36,069 nucleotides of DNA from NCBI GenBank assembly GCA_015680685.1, contig MNCI01001882.1, positions 1 through 36,069 on the forward strand, written 5' to 3'. The translations under genes and the position numbers were made by a program. Source of the stretch: Gnetum montanum. Lineage: Eukaryota > Streptophyta > Gnetopsida > Gnetales > Gnetaceae. The notes below the pieces were generated by a model. That model had not been told where the DNA came from. It saw only the letters and a list, made by a program, of their open reading frames with translations, and did no database searches. Each line of letters starts with the position of its first letter. Positions within the stretch are counted from its first letter, which is position 1. Shown in pieces: positions 1 to 10,716 of the stretch.

Positions 1-456
1 GACCTGCTGGGAACCTTGGGGAAGGTCCTGGGGGGTCTGTACACTTTACTTTAGCATGTTTTGATGAGTTTTTGAGCCCCGGAAGTTGCTGTACGCTGGG
101 CCTTACGCTGGGCATGTGTAGTCCAGCGTACAGGATGCATACTTAGTGAAAACCAAGTATTTCGAGCTCAAAGTTTGCCAAGTTTGATGCGAGATGTCAT
201 CGTAGTCTTCTGTGGGTCCCAGGGAACTTTTACTTGCTCACTTTGACTTCGTTTGACACTATTTTGAGGCTTTCAAGCTTGGTCATGCTGAGGACCAACA
301 TGACTTAGCTTAATTTCTGTCTTCAAGTGTTAGCCAAAATTTTTGTGGTGTTTCACTACCGATGTAGGAATGTCACAGGTAATTCATAGTATTATTGTGT
401 TTTTTCATACCTAGTTTTGATGGTGATGTTAATATGCGTGTCATGTCTAATCGTAG
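1..456 (+). other. Intron or upstream part of element A antisense gene
   Basis: No coding frame can be supported here. The stretch lies directly upstream of the acidic last exon at 457-714 and ends in a plausible splice acceptor (TCTAATCGTAG at 446-456). Around 92-135 it carries the GCGTA/CGCTGGGC motif words that are also dense in intron 1 of the complete copy near 30.7-31.3 kb and in the LTR of element C. By position it should hold an intron and perhaps earlier exons of the element A copy of that gene, but I could not align them by eye. Confidence 0.35.
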
Positions 457-714
457 GAATGACCCGAGGAGGATCCTCAGCAGGATGAACATAATGAAGA
501 TGATAGTCCTCACGAAGAGGGTATACATGAAGTAGAGAATAATGGAGATGGTTAATGCCATGGTGAGCAACCCCATGTGGAAGAGCCTCATAGAGAGGGC
601 TACCTGCATGAAGAGATGCCTTGTGAAAAGGGTGGCCCCTATGAGGATGATTTGCTCAAAGTAGAGGTGGAGCTGAGAGATACGGGCAACACTGGTGACA
701 AGGGAAATGCATAG
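457..714 (+). pseudogene. Last exon of antisense accessory gene, element A copy
   Basis: The frame through GAG GAG GAT at 466-474 gives a strongly acidic, hydrophilic tail rich in Glu, Asp, His and Pro, ending at TAG 712-714. It carries two further in-frame stops: TGA at 460, which fits CGA to TGA, and TAA at 553, which fits CAA to TAA. It follows a splice acceptor at 455-456. Element C has an acidic last exon at 34860-34961 in the same relative place: on the + strand, about 500-600 bp of AGTTTA-motif DNA away from the minus-strand post-protease linker. I infer it is the homologous exon, longer here. The protein's function is unknown. A hydrophobic minus-strand frame over the same DNA is a shadow. 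Confidence 0.5.
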
Positions 715-885
715 CATGGCTATATTAGCCACCGTTTTATTATGATGGGATGGAAAAAAAGACAATATTTTCTTTTAACATATTTAATGAAATTTTTTTC
801 TTGAGTTTAATGTTCTTTTGTTGTTTTCGTTTGTGTAAAGCGTAAATGGAATCATAGGTTTTGGCGCTATGACAAGCCGCAGCTA

Positions 886-1023
886 GTTTAAGTGTGCAGC
901 GTAAATGGAGTTACTAGTTTAAAGCCATTGCAGGCCGCTAAATAATTCAAGTGTAAAGTGTAAATGAAATCATTAGTTTAAGGTCATTTCGGGCCTTTTC
1001 TAGTTTTAGTCCATTTCAGGCCT
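886..1023 (+). repeat. AGTTTA-core short repeats, element A
   Basis: Four degenerate copies of a short unit with core AGTTTAA(A/G)G(T/C)CATT followed by a C/G-rich end such as CGGGCC occur near 887, 914, 975 and 1002. The same unit flanks the antisense gene of element C on both sides (29991-30050 and 35265-35548) and the 3' regions of elements B and C. The surrounding 715-1240 holds no gene; it also has GCGTAAA-like words. Confidence 0.6.
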
Positions 1024-1239
1024 TTGCTAATTTTAGATGAGGGTAGAAGTAATGAAGACAGTCGGTGGAAGCGTAAAGATAAGCATAAGCGTAATGAGAA
1101 TAGCTGGTGGGAGTGTAAATATAAGCATAAATGTAATGAGTATTTGTACAACATAAATAGGATAACTGGTGGAAAAGTGCGTACAAACTGAATGACAGTT
1201 AGACAACATGGTTTATCTGCTAACCCTGTAGTTATTTCC

Positions 1240-2492
1240 TAATTGATTTTATCTTTGGTGACACATATGGACGGGGAAATTTATGACCCTACTCCTTCAT
1301 GCCACAATCTTCCTCTTGGAATGGTAGTTCAGCCCAAATTAGGCTATCATCAACCACTATTTTTGGCTTGTTCAAGTGTTTGGACAGGGGACTGGTCTTC
1401 GAGAATTTCAATTTCTGAACCCTATTCTATTTCTATGTTATTGACAGCCCAAGGGGTCATTTCGTCACCATGGATGATCACTTCCCCTCCTACGTAGGGC
1501 AGATGGATCTCTTGATGGATAGGTGATGAAACTACCCTCAGTTGAGCTAACCAAGACCTCCCTAGGATCAAGTTGAAGCCAGGCATCTCCTCGATGATAA
1601 TAAATGTTGCATCTATGGGGAATTGGTCCCCTGCAAGAAAGTTGATGTGCACTATCCCTTTGACTTGCACTTGTGCCCCATTGAATGACTTTAGACACGA
1701 CATTGTTGTAGGACTAATATGATTGATCAGGCCTAGTTTATCCACTATGGGATATGGGATGACATTAGCAGCCATCCCATCATCTACATGTACTCTCGTC
1801 ACCTAAATGGTGATGACCATGGGTGTCATTGTCACCTGATCCTTTTATGGGTCGTTCTTAATGAATTCATCGTGAAAGGTCAACAAGGTAGGCCTAGGTT
1901 TTTCAGCGGTGAGGGGAAGCATGATGGAATGAATTGCTTCTTCATCTGCTAGCAGGCTCTCATCCATAGGTATGGACACTAGCATACGAACCATGGCTTC
2001 ACAATGTTTCTGTGATGTCATGAGTAAGTCATAAAGGCTCAATGTTGTATTTTTTTGTGTTAGAGCCTATTTGACTTGGGTAAAGATGTCGAGGAGATCC
2101 TGCCCATGATCTGGCTGCTTATTACCCTTCTCTTCTTCCATTCGTCCCAAGAGATGGATTTCTCAGGGTGGAATGAATTTTGGTTGAGGGTTGTACTTTC
2201 TTGGGTAGGCAGAAGGTGGATGCTTTTGTGTAACTTCATTCTTTTTAGAAAGTGGGGCCAAAGGCATAGAATCAAGGGGTTCAGGCTTGGGAAACCCCAA
2301 CGTAAGATGGTCCTTGGCTGTATCAATTGTCATACCTCCTTCTCCTTTTATATTAAGTTGGTATTGGGGGGTTGACTTAGAGATTTTCTCCTGCATATTG
2401 GGAGCAACTAACAGCTTTGGCACCCTGATGACGAAGGGTGTTCTAGGTGTAGGTGCAGGCTGGGCCATGGCTTTACCAATAGCAGGTTGTTA
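1240..2492 (-). pseudogene. Element A protease region (retropepsin) and flanking linkers
   Basis: Read on the - strand, a proline-rich linker (2468-2163) leads into an aspartic protease domain at about 1802-1422. The domain shows the catalytic D-x-G as VDDGMAANVIP and the C-terminal hydrophobic-Gly motif NLILGRSWL, the usual hallmarks of Ty3/gypsy retropepsin. The protease would process the Gag-Pol polyprotein. A post-protease linker follows (1421 down to about 1270), with GSEIEI and, in another frame, WAELPF. Both recur in the element C linker at 35549-35917, tying the two loci to one family. The 2468, 2042 and 1802 segments share a frame and are separated only by stops. The linker after the protease has a stop and a frameshift. 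The product is dead. Confidence 0.8.
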
Positions 2493-2621
2493 AACAATGG
2501 TTTGAGAAGGGGCTCAGAGGACAAAAGGTTGCCCTGGAGCACCACTTGTCAATGCTGATGGACCCACTATTTGGGGTGAGCGAGGGGGTACTCGCAACAC
2601 AAAGGGTTGCTTCGGCTGTAC

Positions 2622-4828
2622 CTAACCATCGTCCTCTACACCTACCATGTTGATAGTGTACCCTACATTATTTGCATTTAACAGGTCTTGGTACACATGC
2701 ATGGGTTCATTTTCTAGACATGCTAGACTACTGTTGTCTAGGATCAGGTCACCTTGATCGATCATATGTTGAATGTCATCTTTCAAGGCCCAACAGTAAT
2801 CTGTGTCATGATCACACAATTGATGATAGTCGCAAAATTGGTCCAGCCTAAAGTTCTTGGGGACCAGCATTTCATTAGGCTGGGCCAAGGAGGGGTTCTT
2901 AAGTAGCTCACAATGGCGCTTGTGGTGTTTCAGAGCTTTCTTGAACATCGTCTTGTGTTGGATATGGCCAGTTCCCAATAATTTCTTCAGAAGTTTTGAA
3001 AGCTTTACAGGTAGTATCGCATAATGTGAGCGATCCTTACGCTCAAATTTAGGCCTCAGTTGTAGAGGTGCTTCAGGGGTGGAAGGAGTTTCTTGATTGA
3101 TGCTGTTTGAGTAGTTGTTAGCTCAGCAAGCTCCGCAGATGTTTTCTTATTGTTGTTTTTCTTCTTGGCCCCCTCGGAAACCGCCGCTACTTTGCCTTTG
3201 TCCTTACCCTTGCTGTGGACATTTTTGTAGACCACATACGCTAGATCTTTACTAGCCTCCACCATGTCTTGGATGCTGTTAGTATGAGGAAAGGCTTGGC
3301 TGAGGGAACGGGGAGCTAGGTAGTATAGCTTAGAATTGATAAAGTCATTAACTACCCCCTTGAAGATTGCCAATAGATGGGCCTCCACGATGGGTTCGCG
3401 AATTTTGTTCAAGGTGGTACTCCACCACTGTATAAAATTTTGAACTGACTCGAGTAGGTCTTACTTGACTCCCATGAGCTAGTCCAGCATGACTTCCAGC
3501 TCTAGGCTGTACTTGAAATGAGTCACAAACTGAGTTAACAGCTCCTCCAAAGTTGAAATGGAAGCACGTGGGAGTGCTTGATACTAGTCTAGAGCTTTAC
3601 CCATTAGGGACATAGCAAAGACATGGATGATAGTATGTGGCCATTTTTGCAATAGCAATGATTCTAACCTGAAAGTAACTAAATGGGCGTTGGGATCGCC
3701 TTCCCCATTGTATTTCGTAAAATGGGGGAGTGGCATCCTAGGCTGTAACGATAAAACAGGCACTACCGGACTAATAGGATCATCATGGTAAAAATCCATG
3801 ACTTGTACTATGTCAGAACTAGTAGCCTTGAGGCATTTAACTTCCTCTATAAGGGTCTGGATAAGCTGGAAGGCTTGATCCAGACCCGTGGATGGAGAAT
3901 TTATTTGTAGATTGGCAGGAGGAGCCACACTAGGTGGCAGAATAGGATACGCTGTTTCTGTGGCTGGGGGCATAAACAACGATCCTGTAATAGGGTTTAA
4001 CACCTATGGGACCTGGCTTTGATGAAGGGGGAGATTGGACATCTACGTAGGATGCACAACAAGAGGCATGTTTGGAACCCACCATGCTATAGTGGTGGGC
4101 CCTATCATGTGAGTTGGGATGAAGGTGGGTGTTGTATGTAATTATGAAGTAGGTATCGCGTGTACATGTGATGACATGGGTGTAGGTGCACGATGATATG
4201 GATTAGGTAATTGCACCTGCTGAGGAATGATTTGTGATGGGACGTCACCTAGAAGGATAGTCAGAGAGAGAAAATGTAAGTGAGGCAAATGCAGGACATG
4301 CTTAGTATTAGATACTGTCAAGGGTGTGGTAACCATGAATAACGAATTTATGCGGGACGTCATGGAGGGAGGGGCCATGGCAAAATTAGCATGACTACCT
4401 CCCTCAGAGTGGGAGTCTAGATCATTTTGCCTATCATGAAGCATTTCATCATAGAACAAATCCTCTCATTGTTCTGTCGATGTCTTAGCCATCAGCATTT
4501 GATCCAGGATCCACTTTTGTTGATTTGTCAGGGGTACAGTGGTGTTATGTGAAGGAATAAATTCCTTCCTGTTGCAGTACATGAACTCGTATTCTCATTT
4601 TTCTTTGAGTTCTTGTGGATACATGGGCAGGTTTGCTACTACTTTAGCATAGAGGAAATTGTAGTGTTCCCTGCACTAAGCATGTCCCTTAGGCTCTTTG
4701 TTTTGAAGCCCGAGGAAGTAGCGTGGTCACACCAAACTAGTTGGTGGCTCAACCACAGGAAGCATAACTTGCATGGTCCAAGGATTCTTGAGGTTGGCAG
4801 TTTCAATAGCAGTGGCTGATGTAGCCAT
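2622..4828 (-). pseudogene. Element A gag
   Basis: The Gag frame opens at ATG 4828-4826 (MATSATAIETANLKNPW) and runs in one frame to about 3055, broken by several stops. It shifts frame there and continues from 2978. An N-terminal proline-rich part (4459-4142) is followed by the core retrotransposon gag domain (4003-3584), with F-x-x-Y-x-G-x-x-D-P then H, and by a basic Lys/Asn-rich part (3412-3056). A single zinc-knuckle-like motif, CDYHQLCDHDTDYCWALK, sits near 2860-2805 and is followed by DDIQHMIDQGDL, a pattern typical of Tat/Athila-side plant gypsy Gag. Gag forms the cytoplasmic virus-like particle of the retrotransposon. The Pro frame continues downstream, so gag-pro was one long ORF. 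Confidence 0.8.
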
Positions 4829-4928
4829 TTTCTACGCAGTTTAGGAGTAATGATGATAAGGATAAATATTGCAAGGGAAAAGGCAAACTAAGGTAATAAT
4901 CAGGGCTTTCTACCTTGTAGGATTCCAA
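4829..4928 (-). other. Element A 5' untranslated leader
   Basis: This is the 100 bp between the 5' LTR end (inferred at 4929) and the gag ATG. A primer binding site would lie directly next to the LTR on the - strand; the sequence there begins TTTGGAATCCTACAAGG. It has the expected TGG but I could not assign a primer tRNA, and it may be mutated. Confidence 0.4.
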
Positions 4929-5778
4929 AGGAATCGTCGAAGCAACCAATCTGCACCACACAATCTCGTAAACAACCATCAAGGTATTACGTTTACATCA
5001 ATTGACAATGGTTACAGACAGCTTACAAGATTACCTGTAAAATATGGATTGGATATGAAGGCCCTCCTTCTAGCACCAGAAAACTGTAACGACGGAAAAC
5101 ATCGGTCACTCGAAATACAGAGCGAAAGTCTGTGTACAGAGTGCAAACCCCAAATCTATGCGAGGGTCATTCTGGAGAAGATGAATTCGAGGTGCCCTGA
5201 ATGGTCTTGTTGATCATATAGGGACTTACTTAATCAGTAAAATTTTTGTAATTATTAGATGGAAAAATGGTGATTTTTATGAGGAGATATAATATCGTTA
5301 ATCTCGAAAGTAATTGAATACGATGTAAATGATTTAAAGCGTTTGCAAAATCTGTATAGATAGGACACAGGATATTGGATTTAGAGAGTGTGCAGTCCTA
5401 ACATTTGGGATTTAACTTATGAACAAAATATGTTGGATACAATGATTACAGGCAGACTTTGGTTTAGATGAAGCACGTGCCAACAACAAGAAAGCTATTT
5501 AAAGATAAAACAAGTAGAGGTCGATCTACCTTGTTTTAGCCAATCTGGGTGCAAGGAAGTCAAACCTGAAGCAAAATGTTTGTTAACCAGCTGTTTTTGA
5601 TCAAGGATCCTTACCAATCACCTTTGATGTTCTTACGATCGCTGATCCTCTTTTTCTCTCTTGTCAATCTTTGCCAAAAGTTGTCAACGATTACCAATGA
5701 AAGAAAATTGCTCACGGAGAAAATTTGTCAATCCAGGGAAAATTTTTTGCCAACCCCTTAATCTTTGTCAACTAGAAA

Positions 5779-5785
5779 ATTTATA
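5779..5785 (-). promoter_or_regulatory. TATA box of element A LTR
   Basis: On the - strand the sequence reads CCTTATAAATTTTC. The flanking TGCCAACCC and GGTCAGG words also flank the TATA box of the element C LTR at 24246-24253, so position and context agree with a U3/R promoter. Confidence 0.5.
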
Positions 5786-5890
5786 AGGTCAGGGTCAGGA
5801 GAAAAATATGATTTAGATGACATGTGTCCTAAACCTACAAGATGTCATTGACTTGGTGTGTTTGTATTTGAAGCTTGCAGTGCCATGCTA

Positions 5891-5912
5891 CATTACGCTC
5901 TGAAGCGTAATG
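5891..5912. repeat. Perfect hairpin in LTR A
   Basis: CATTACGC, a six-base loop TCTGAA, and GCGTAATG form a perfect 8-bp inverted repeat built on the GCGTA word common to this element family. Confidence 0.7.
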
Positions 5913-6112
5913 CGTCGTAAACCACTTTTGCTAGAGTTTTGGCAACAAACTATTCTTTGTTTACATTGCAATATTCTAGAGAGTGTATTGTGACATATGA
6001 GCTGCTGATGCCTAAATTGTGCTCTCTCTATCGTTGCTTATATAATGCTGCATCATGCTAGATTGCGCTGCATAGCGTAATTCAGAGTAAAACAGTGAAC
6101 CTGTAGAAAATT

Positions 6113-6605
6113 GAAGTGTTGCCATCATGCTTCCTTTGTTTTTGACCAATCCTTTCGGGGTTTATTATGCTACACTACATAATGTAGCATAATAGGCTCC
6201 TTAACCAAAAAAGAAAACTTGTTGAAATGTGCGGTACATTGCGGATCGTTGCTTAAGCCTTGAGATTTTGCTGGACAATTAAGGTCTCAAATATTGTCAT
6301 CTCTATTGTTGTGATGGACTGCCTTCTAGCATTACACTATGTTGTGCTATGTTATGCTATGTTGTGTAATACGGCGTAATATGGAAAAAGTTAAGATTTT
6401 TCGAAACATAGAAAACTTGCAAAGTTGAAAGCTTGCCGTTGTGCATCCCTTGTCTTGTTCTATCCTCTGGAGTTTATTACATTTTGCTGCGTACCATGGC
6501 AGAACAGACCCTTAGCTGGAAAAGGAACTTGCTAAGCCACAACTTGTCACAAATCCTTGCCTGAGTCGCAAGATTCTGCTAAATTGTTGAGGCCTTGAAA
6601 TTTTC
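6113..6605. repeat. Two diverged ~310-bp tandem units in LTR A
   Basis: The stretch from 6113 (GAAGTGTTGCCATCATGC, later GGGGTTTATTA and GAGATTTTGCTGGACAATT) is matched about 305-314 bp further on, from 6427 (GAAAGCTTGCCGTTGTGC, GGAGTTTATTA, AAGATTCTGCTAAATTGTT). The copies are clearly related but well diverged. This duplication helps explain why LTR A is longer than LTR C. Confidence 0.6.
6163..6194. repeat. Perfect 12-bp hairpin in LTR A
   Basis: TATTATGCTACA, an 8-base loop, and TGTAGCATAATA pair perfectly over 12 bp. It is one of several palindromic words in this LTR (others near 6055 and 6345). Confidence 0.7.
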
Positions 6606-6616
6606 ACAGTGTCTCA

Positions 6617-6939
6617 CCTACCACCTCTTAAGAAGAGCAATGTTAGATTAGAATTGGCAAACCAATCCATCAGTATTCCATTGGGACTAGTTGAAGACAT
6701 TATGACCACTATCTATGGGGGGTCTTATCCTACCAATTTCCTAGTGATCGAGGTTGAGAACTATAAGGGGGGACTTTCCAATAATTATGGGAAGGGCATG
6801 GCTACACACTGTTGATGCAAGAATGAACATTAGAGATCTTTCACTAGAAATATCTAAGGAAAATGCATTTGGAATGATCGAGAAGAGAGGAGTTCTATGC
6901 ATTGAATATACTAACATAGGGTGCAATTGCATACAATAA
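6617..6939 (+). pseudogene. Element 1 protease, 5'-truncated by element A
   Basis: The frame from 6617 shows the C-terminal two thirds of a retropepsin: LELANQSISIPLGLVEDI, then PTNFLVIEVE, then, after a one-base frame change near 6770, FPIIMGRAWLHT. The pattern L-ADxS-P-G-xxED ... P.DF.V ... IILGRPFL is that of Athila-side plant gypsy proteases. The N-terminal half with the catalytic D-x-G is absent because LTR A ends at 6616. Its missing part should lie on the far side of element A, outside the window. Confidence 0.7.
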
Positions 6940-7077
6940 CTTTGGTTAGTAAAATGAGCATCTATTTCTACATGTAGGTAGCATGTACGTGAGGCAAATA
7001 TCCAAAGGTGTTTGTACACAGTAGCCACAAAATAGGAGGATACCCAGTGGCTGACCACTAATTTTAACAATAGCACA

Positions 7078-8100
7078 ATGTGCATGGAACCTAATGAAAG
7101 TTTGACATATGCTTATGTGACAAGCATGTATGAACTAGAGCAAGTTCATCACCAACTCTTTGATAATGAAAATGATGATACCAATTGGGAAGAGTTAGAG
7201 ATCCCTAAGAATTTCAAACAAGAGTCCCTAGAGTTGAAAAGTCTACCTATTAGCTTTGAATATGCATTCATAAAAAATGGCAACCTGGTCATACTTAATG
7301 CCAAACTTGCTCTTGAGTAGAAAGAAAAATTATTGAAAGTTATCAATAGATGGGCAATAGCTTTTGCTTGGTAATATCCTAAACTCACTAAAATTGATCC
7401 ATGGATATGCCAAAAATGCATTTACACAGATCCATCCATGAAGCCAAGGAGGCAACCACAATGATAGTTGAACCCAAAATTGAAGTAAATCATCAAAGAG
7501 AAGATTGAGCAACTCCTTAAGGTAGGGTTCATCTACCCCATTGTGGATAGCTAGTGGGTTAGTCCACTTATGATAGTATTAAAGAGATATGGAAAATTAT
7601 GGTTTTATATCAACTTTAGGTTGTTAAACATAGAAACATTCAAAGATCATTTTTCCATTACCATTTGTTGATCAGGTGTTGGATACCATATCTAGGCATT
7701 GTTATTATAGTTTTCTGGATGATTATAGTGCTATAACCAAATCCAAATTATACAAAAATATCAGGCTAAAACAACATTCATAAGTCGCTTGGGAACCTTT
7801 GCATATTGCAAGATGCCTTTTGGTTTGTACAATGCTCCTACCAGTTTCCAACGTCTAGTCTTAAGTATGTTTTGGTAGCCAAAGATATACCTGTAGCTCA
7901 ATTGGCAAAAAAGCCATCTCATGGTCTAGGAATTCATTGTATTGGGACATAGAATTTCATAGAAAGGGATCAAGATAGACCTCAAAAAGATAAGGGTCAT
8001 TTAAGAAATCACCCATCAACTAGAAACTATAAAAGATGTTTGGTCATTTCTTAGACACACTAGCTACTATTGGTGATTTATAGAGAATTTTTCTAAGATC
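7078..8100 (+). pseudogene. Element 1 pre-RT linker and reverse transcriptase
   Basis: The frame opens with an acidic linker (7078-7320) ending in LKSLPISFEYAF and the VILNAKL pattern that precede RT in Athila-type pol. RT motifs follow with many stops: KVGFIYPIVDS and WVSPL near 7520-7570, TTFISRLGTFAYCKMPFG at about 7770-7825, NAPTSFQR, and later LNWQKSHLMV and FIVLGHRIS up to about 7975. The stretch between FQRLVLSMFW and LNWQKSHLMV is far too short, so about 40 residues including the catalytic YxDD box are deleted near 7880-7895. The enzyme would have copied element RNA into DNA; this copy cannot. Confidence 0.8.
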
Positions 8101-8640
8101 ACGAACCTATTGGTCAAGCTAACAAATAAAGATTCTCCCTTCATCTGGACCAAGAAATGAAAATATGCATTCCAAAGCCTCAAGTAGAAGCACATAGAGA
8201 CTCCAATTCTATGAGCACCTGATTTTTCTAGATCATTCCATATCATGATGGATGCATCTAACTATGCCTTGTAAGCCATGCTTATGTAGTTGGATGATAA
8301 GAAACATCCATATTACATCCATTATGCAAGTTGAAGAATTTTGGTGCACATTTGAATTTCACCACCATAGAGAAAGAATTGATGGCAGTGGTGTATGCTC
8401 TAGAAAAGTTTAGGCATTATGTGCTTCGATATAAAGTGTTTGTGCACATTGATCATAGTGCAATCTGCTTCCTCATGAACAAGCCAATGATGAGCCCTTG
8501 TGTCATATAGTGGGTGGTGATCTTGTAGGAATTTAATCTTACAATGGTAGATCAAAAAGAAACTAAGAATGTGGTCACGAATCACTTGTCTCGGTTACAA
8601 TGGGATAGCAAAGAGAAGGAGAAATTACTTTCTGACAAAT
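8101..8640 (+). pseudogene. Element 1 RNase H
   Basis: Broken frames show the connection and RNase H region: SPFIWTKK, then MDASNYAL near 8250 with the first catalytic Asp, then ELMAVVYALEKFRHYVL near 8370-8425, and HIDHSAICFLMNKP near 8445-8490. Frame changes and TAG/TGA stops separate them. The stretch around 8540-8590 (ATGGTAGATCAAAAAGAA and on) matches the place in element 2 where LTR B is inserted (18318), so elements 1 and 2 belong to one family. Confidence 0.7.
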
Positions 8641-8849
8641 TTCTTGATGAAATACTCTTTGTTGATGTAATAAATGAATAAGTTCTTATATAACCAAGAT
8701 GGTATGATGGCATCGTCACTTATCTTTTCACTTAGGAGATGCCACAAGGTCTAGACTATAGAAAGAAATATCAATTTCTTCATCAAGCTAAGCACTTCAT
8801 GGAAATCAACAAGCACCTTTACAAGGTGTGCGTCGATGGCTTGGTTTGT

Positions 8850-9960
8850 TGGTGTGTACCTAATGTAGATCAATTGCACATTATCTAAGATGCTCATGAA
8901 GACCCTTGTGGAGGCCACTATGTAGGGAGATTCATGGCCATAAAAATCCTAATGGTAGGATATTATTGGTCCATAATCTTTAGGGATTCCCATCAATTTT
9001 TTCGATCCTATGAGCACTATCAACAAGATGGTGGGATGATCGCATGTATAGAGGGTCTTTAATAGTGGATTCAACCATTGGAACCATTTGACATATGGGA
9101 CATGGATTTCATGGATCCCATCACACCCATGTCCAATGAGAAGGAATATATAATCTTCACATTGACTACTGTACCAAATGGGCAGAAGTAGTAACTATCA
9201 CCAACTGTACATCATCCATTACTATTCAATTTGTATAACAAAATGTTGTGAACAAGTTTGGGGTGCCATGTGCATTAATTTCTAACAATGTAATCCATTT
9301 TAGAGATGTCACTTTTCAAAAAATCATGCAGCTCTTGGGGGTTGAACATAAATTAATAACAACCTATCATCCCCAAGACAATGATCAAGTAGAGGTGACT
9401 AATAGGGAGATTACAAAGATTCTAACAAGAGCTATTAGCAAGTATAGGAAAGAATAGAGCACAAAAATCAACAATATCCTTTTGGCTTACTACTCAATAT
9501 GGAAACTCCCTATTTTCTCCTCTCCCTATGAGTTGATGTATGAAAAACTTCTAACACTCCTAATTCAATCAAAGCTCCATACACTCTCAACGGCCTATGA
9601 CTTGGATCTTGACCTAAGTCATGCCCAAAAAGAAAGATTAATCAACTTAAATGTGCTAGATTAAAATAGATTAGTGGCCTTATCCTTGAATGAAGTTCAT
9701 AAGGCATTAAACAAACAATGTCATAACCTTAGAATATGAAAAAGAAATTTTAATTGGTAGATAAGATTCTCTATTGGAATCCTACACATGTACCTCAATG
9801 AACCAAATTCCAAACATTGTGGAAGGGGCCTTATATAATTGATGAAACCTTTCCTTCTGGGGTCATGATAACATACAAACTTGAAAACCCAAACAAGAAG
9901 TAGTTGGTCAACTTCTAACAGATAAAGCCTTTCCATGAACTCGAGCAAGTTAATGTGACA
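8850..9960 (+). pseudogene. Element 1 integrase
   Basis: The zinc-binding region is visible as HEDPCGGHYVGRFMAIKIL and GYYW near 8890-8970, with one Cys of the HHCC set apparently lost. The first core catalytic Asp is present in WDMDFMDPI near 9095. The second is lost: the expected D-N-G is N-N-V in ISNNVIHF at about 9280. The Glu is kept in QVEVTNREI near 9390. A C-terminal domain (RLVALSLNEVHKALN, PFLLG) runs to about 9960 with stops. Integrase would insert the DNA copy into chromosomes. The same domain in element 2 has complementary lesions. Confidence 0.8.
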
Positions 9961-10680
9961 AATACAACCATGCTCAATTTTTTGGATCTCCTCCTTCCAA
10001 CTCAGTTGTGAGGGAGATGGCCATCCATGCTAATAATATACATATCTCCTTACCTTTTGTATTTTTTATTTTACACATTTTTATCTTTGCAAATTATTTA
10101 TTTAATAGCATTTGTTTTTTAAATTTTTTCCTATTTTACACCAATTTTCTTTGCACCATTGTTAGTACATTTTAAGTTTTCTTGAATATCTTATATTTTC
10201 TTATATTTTTTACTTTATTTTAGTGTGGTTTTCTCATTTTTGTTAATAAACATGCTTTGTGTCAATAGGAAATAATGGTGCTATAGCTATTGTTAATGGT
10301 GGTTTGTGCTCAATGTTTTGTTTGCTAATGTTTGGTTTCTATTTTTGAATTTTTGTACTAATGGCTAAGACATGGTTTCTTTTTCATAGAACAAGCAATG
10401 AGTCCACAACATCCACCTATCCACAAACTCTATGATTTTTCTTGTTTCGGAAGTATGAGGTCCCTTTCATTAAATAAACTTTCAATAAATTTATTAACTT
10501 GGTAGTTTCTAAAATTGGGAATGATTCAAAGGTTTGCAAAAGCTGTGACTTCAAGGGGCCTCAATAATATTTTTAATATTCTACTTACTTGGCTACATGA
10601 GTGTTTTTATGGATTTCTTACCATTCAATGTCAACTAATAACAGGAAGTTAAATAAATTTTTGCATGGTGTGGTTCCCAT
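9961..10680 (+). other. Element 1 3' untranslated region
   Basis: AT-rich DNA without a gene. Most of it aligns by eye with the reverse complement of element 2 at 16200-16890, for example ATGCTCAATTTTTTGGATCT near 9970 and GCAATGAGTCCACA near 10395. This is the non-coding stretch between integrase and LTR of the Athila-like family. Confidence 0.65.
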
Positions 10681-10716
10681 CCAAAAAGAAAAAGAAAAGA
10701 AAAGAAAAGAAAAACA
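10681..10716 (+). promoter_or_regulatory. Polypurine tract of element 1
   Basis: An A/G run of repeated AAAAG units ends in AAAACA directly before TGATGGGAAC, the inferred LTR start. The run primes plus-strand DNA synthesis in LTR elements. Element 2 has the equivalent A-rich run (T-rich on + at 16161-16177) before TGATGATGGAAATT. Confidence 0.7.

Larger units (their letters stand above)
4929..6616 (-). mobile_element. Element A 5' LTR (Tat/Ogre-like)
   Basis: The upstream end is marked by AATTTTC..GTGTCTCA at 6600-6616. This matches the 5' ends of the C and B LTRs (GGTGTTTCA on the + strand at 24817 and 19913). The inner end is GGAATCGTCG at 4930, matching TGAAATCGTCG at the C LTR inner end (23665), with the terminal TG mutated. 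Mid-LTR, TGCCAACCC and a TATA box (5779-5785, - strand) line up with the same pair in the C LTR. Immediately outside, at 6617, element 1's protease begins, so A inserted into element 1. The length is about 1.69 kb, longer than the C LTR because of internal tandem repeats. 5215-5860 holds nothing else I can identify. Confidence 0.65.

Noticed and set aside
373-765. Hydrophobic 130-residue minus-strand frame
   Set aside because: It is antisense to the acidic exon at 457-714; a Glu/Asp-rich frame read backward always gives a hydrophobic shadow.
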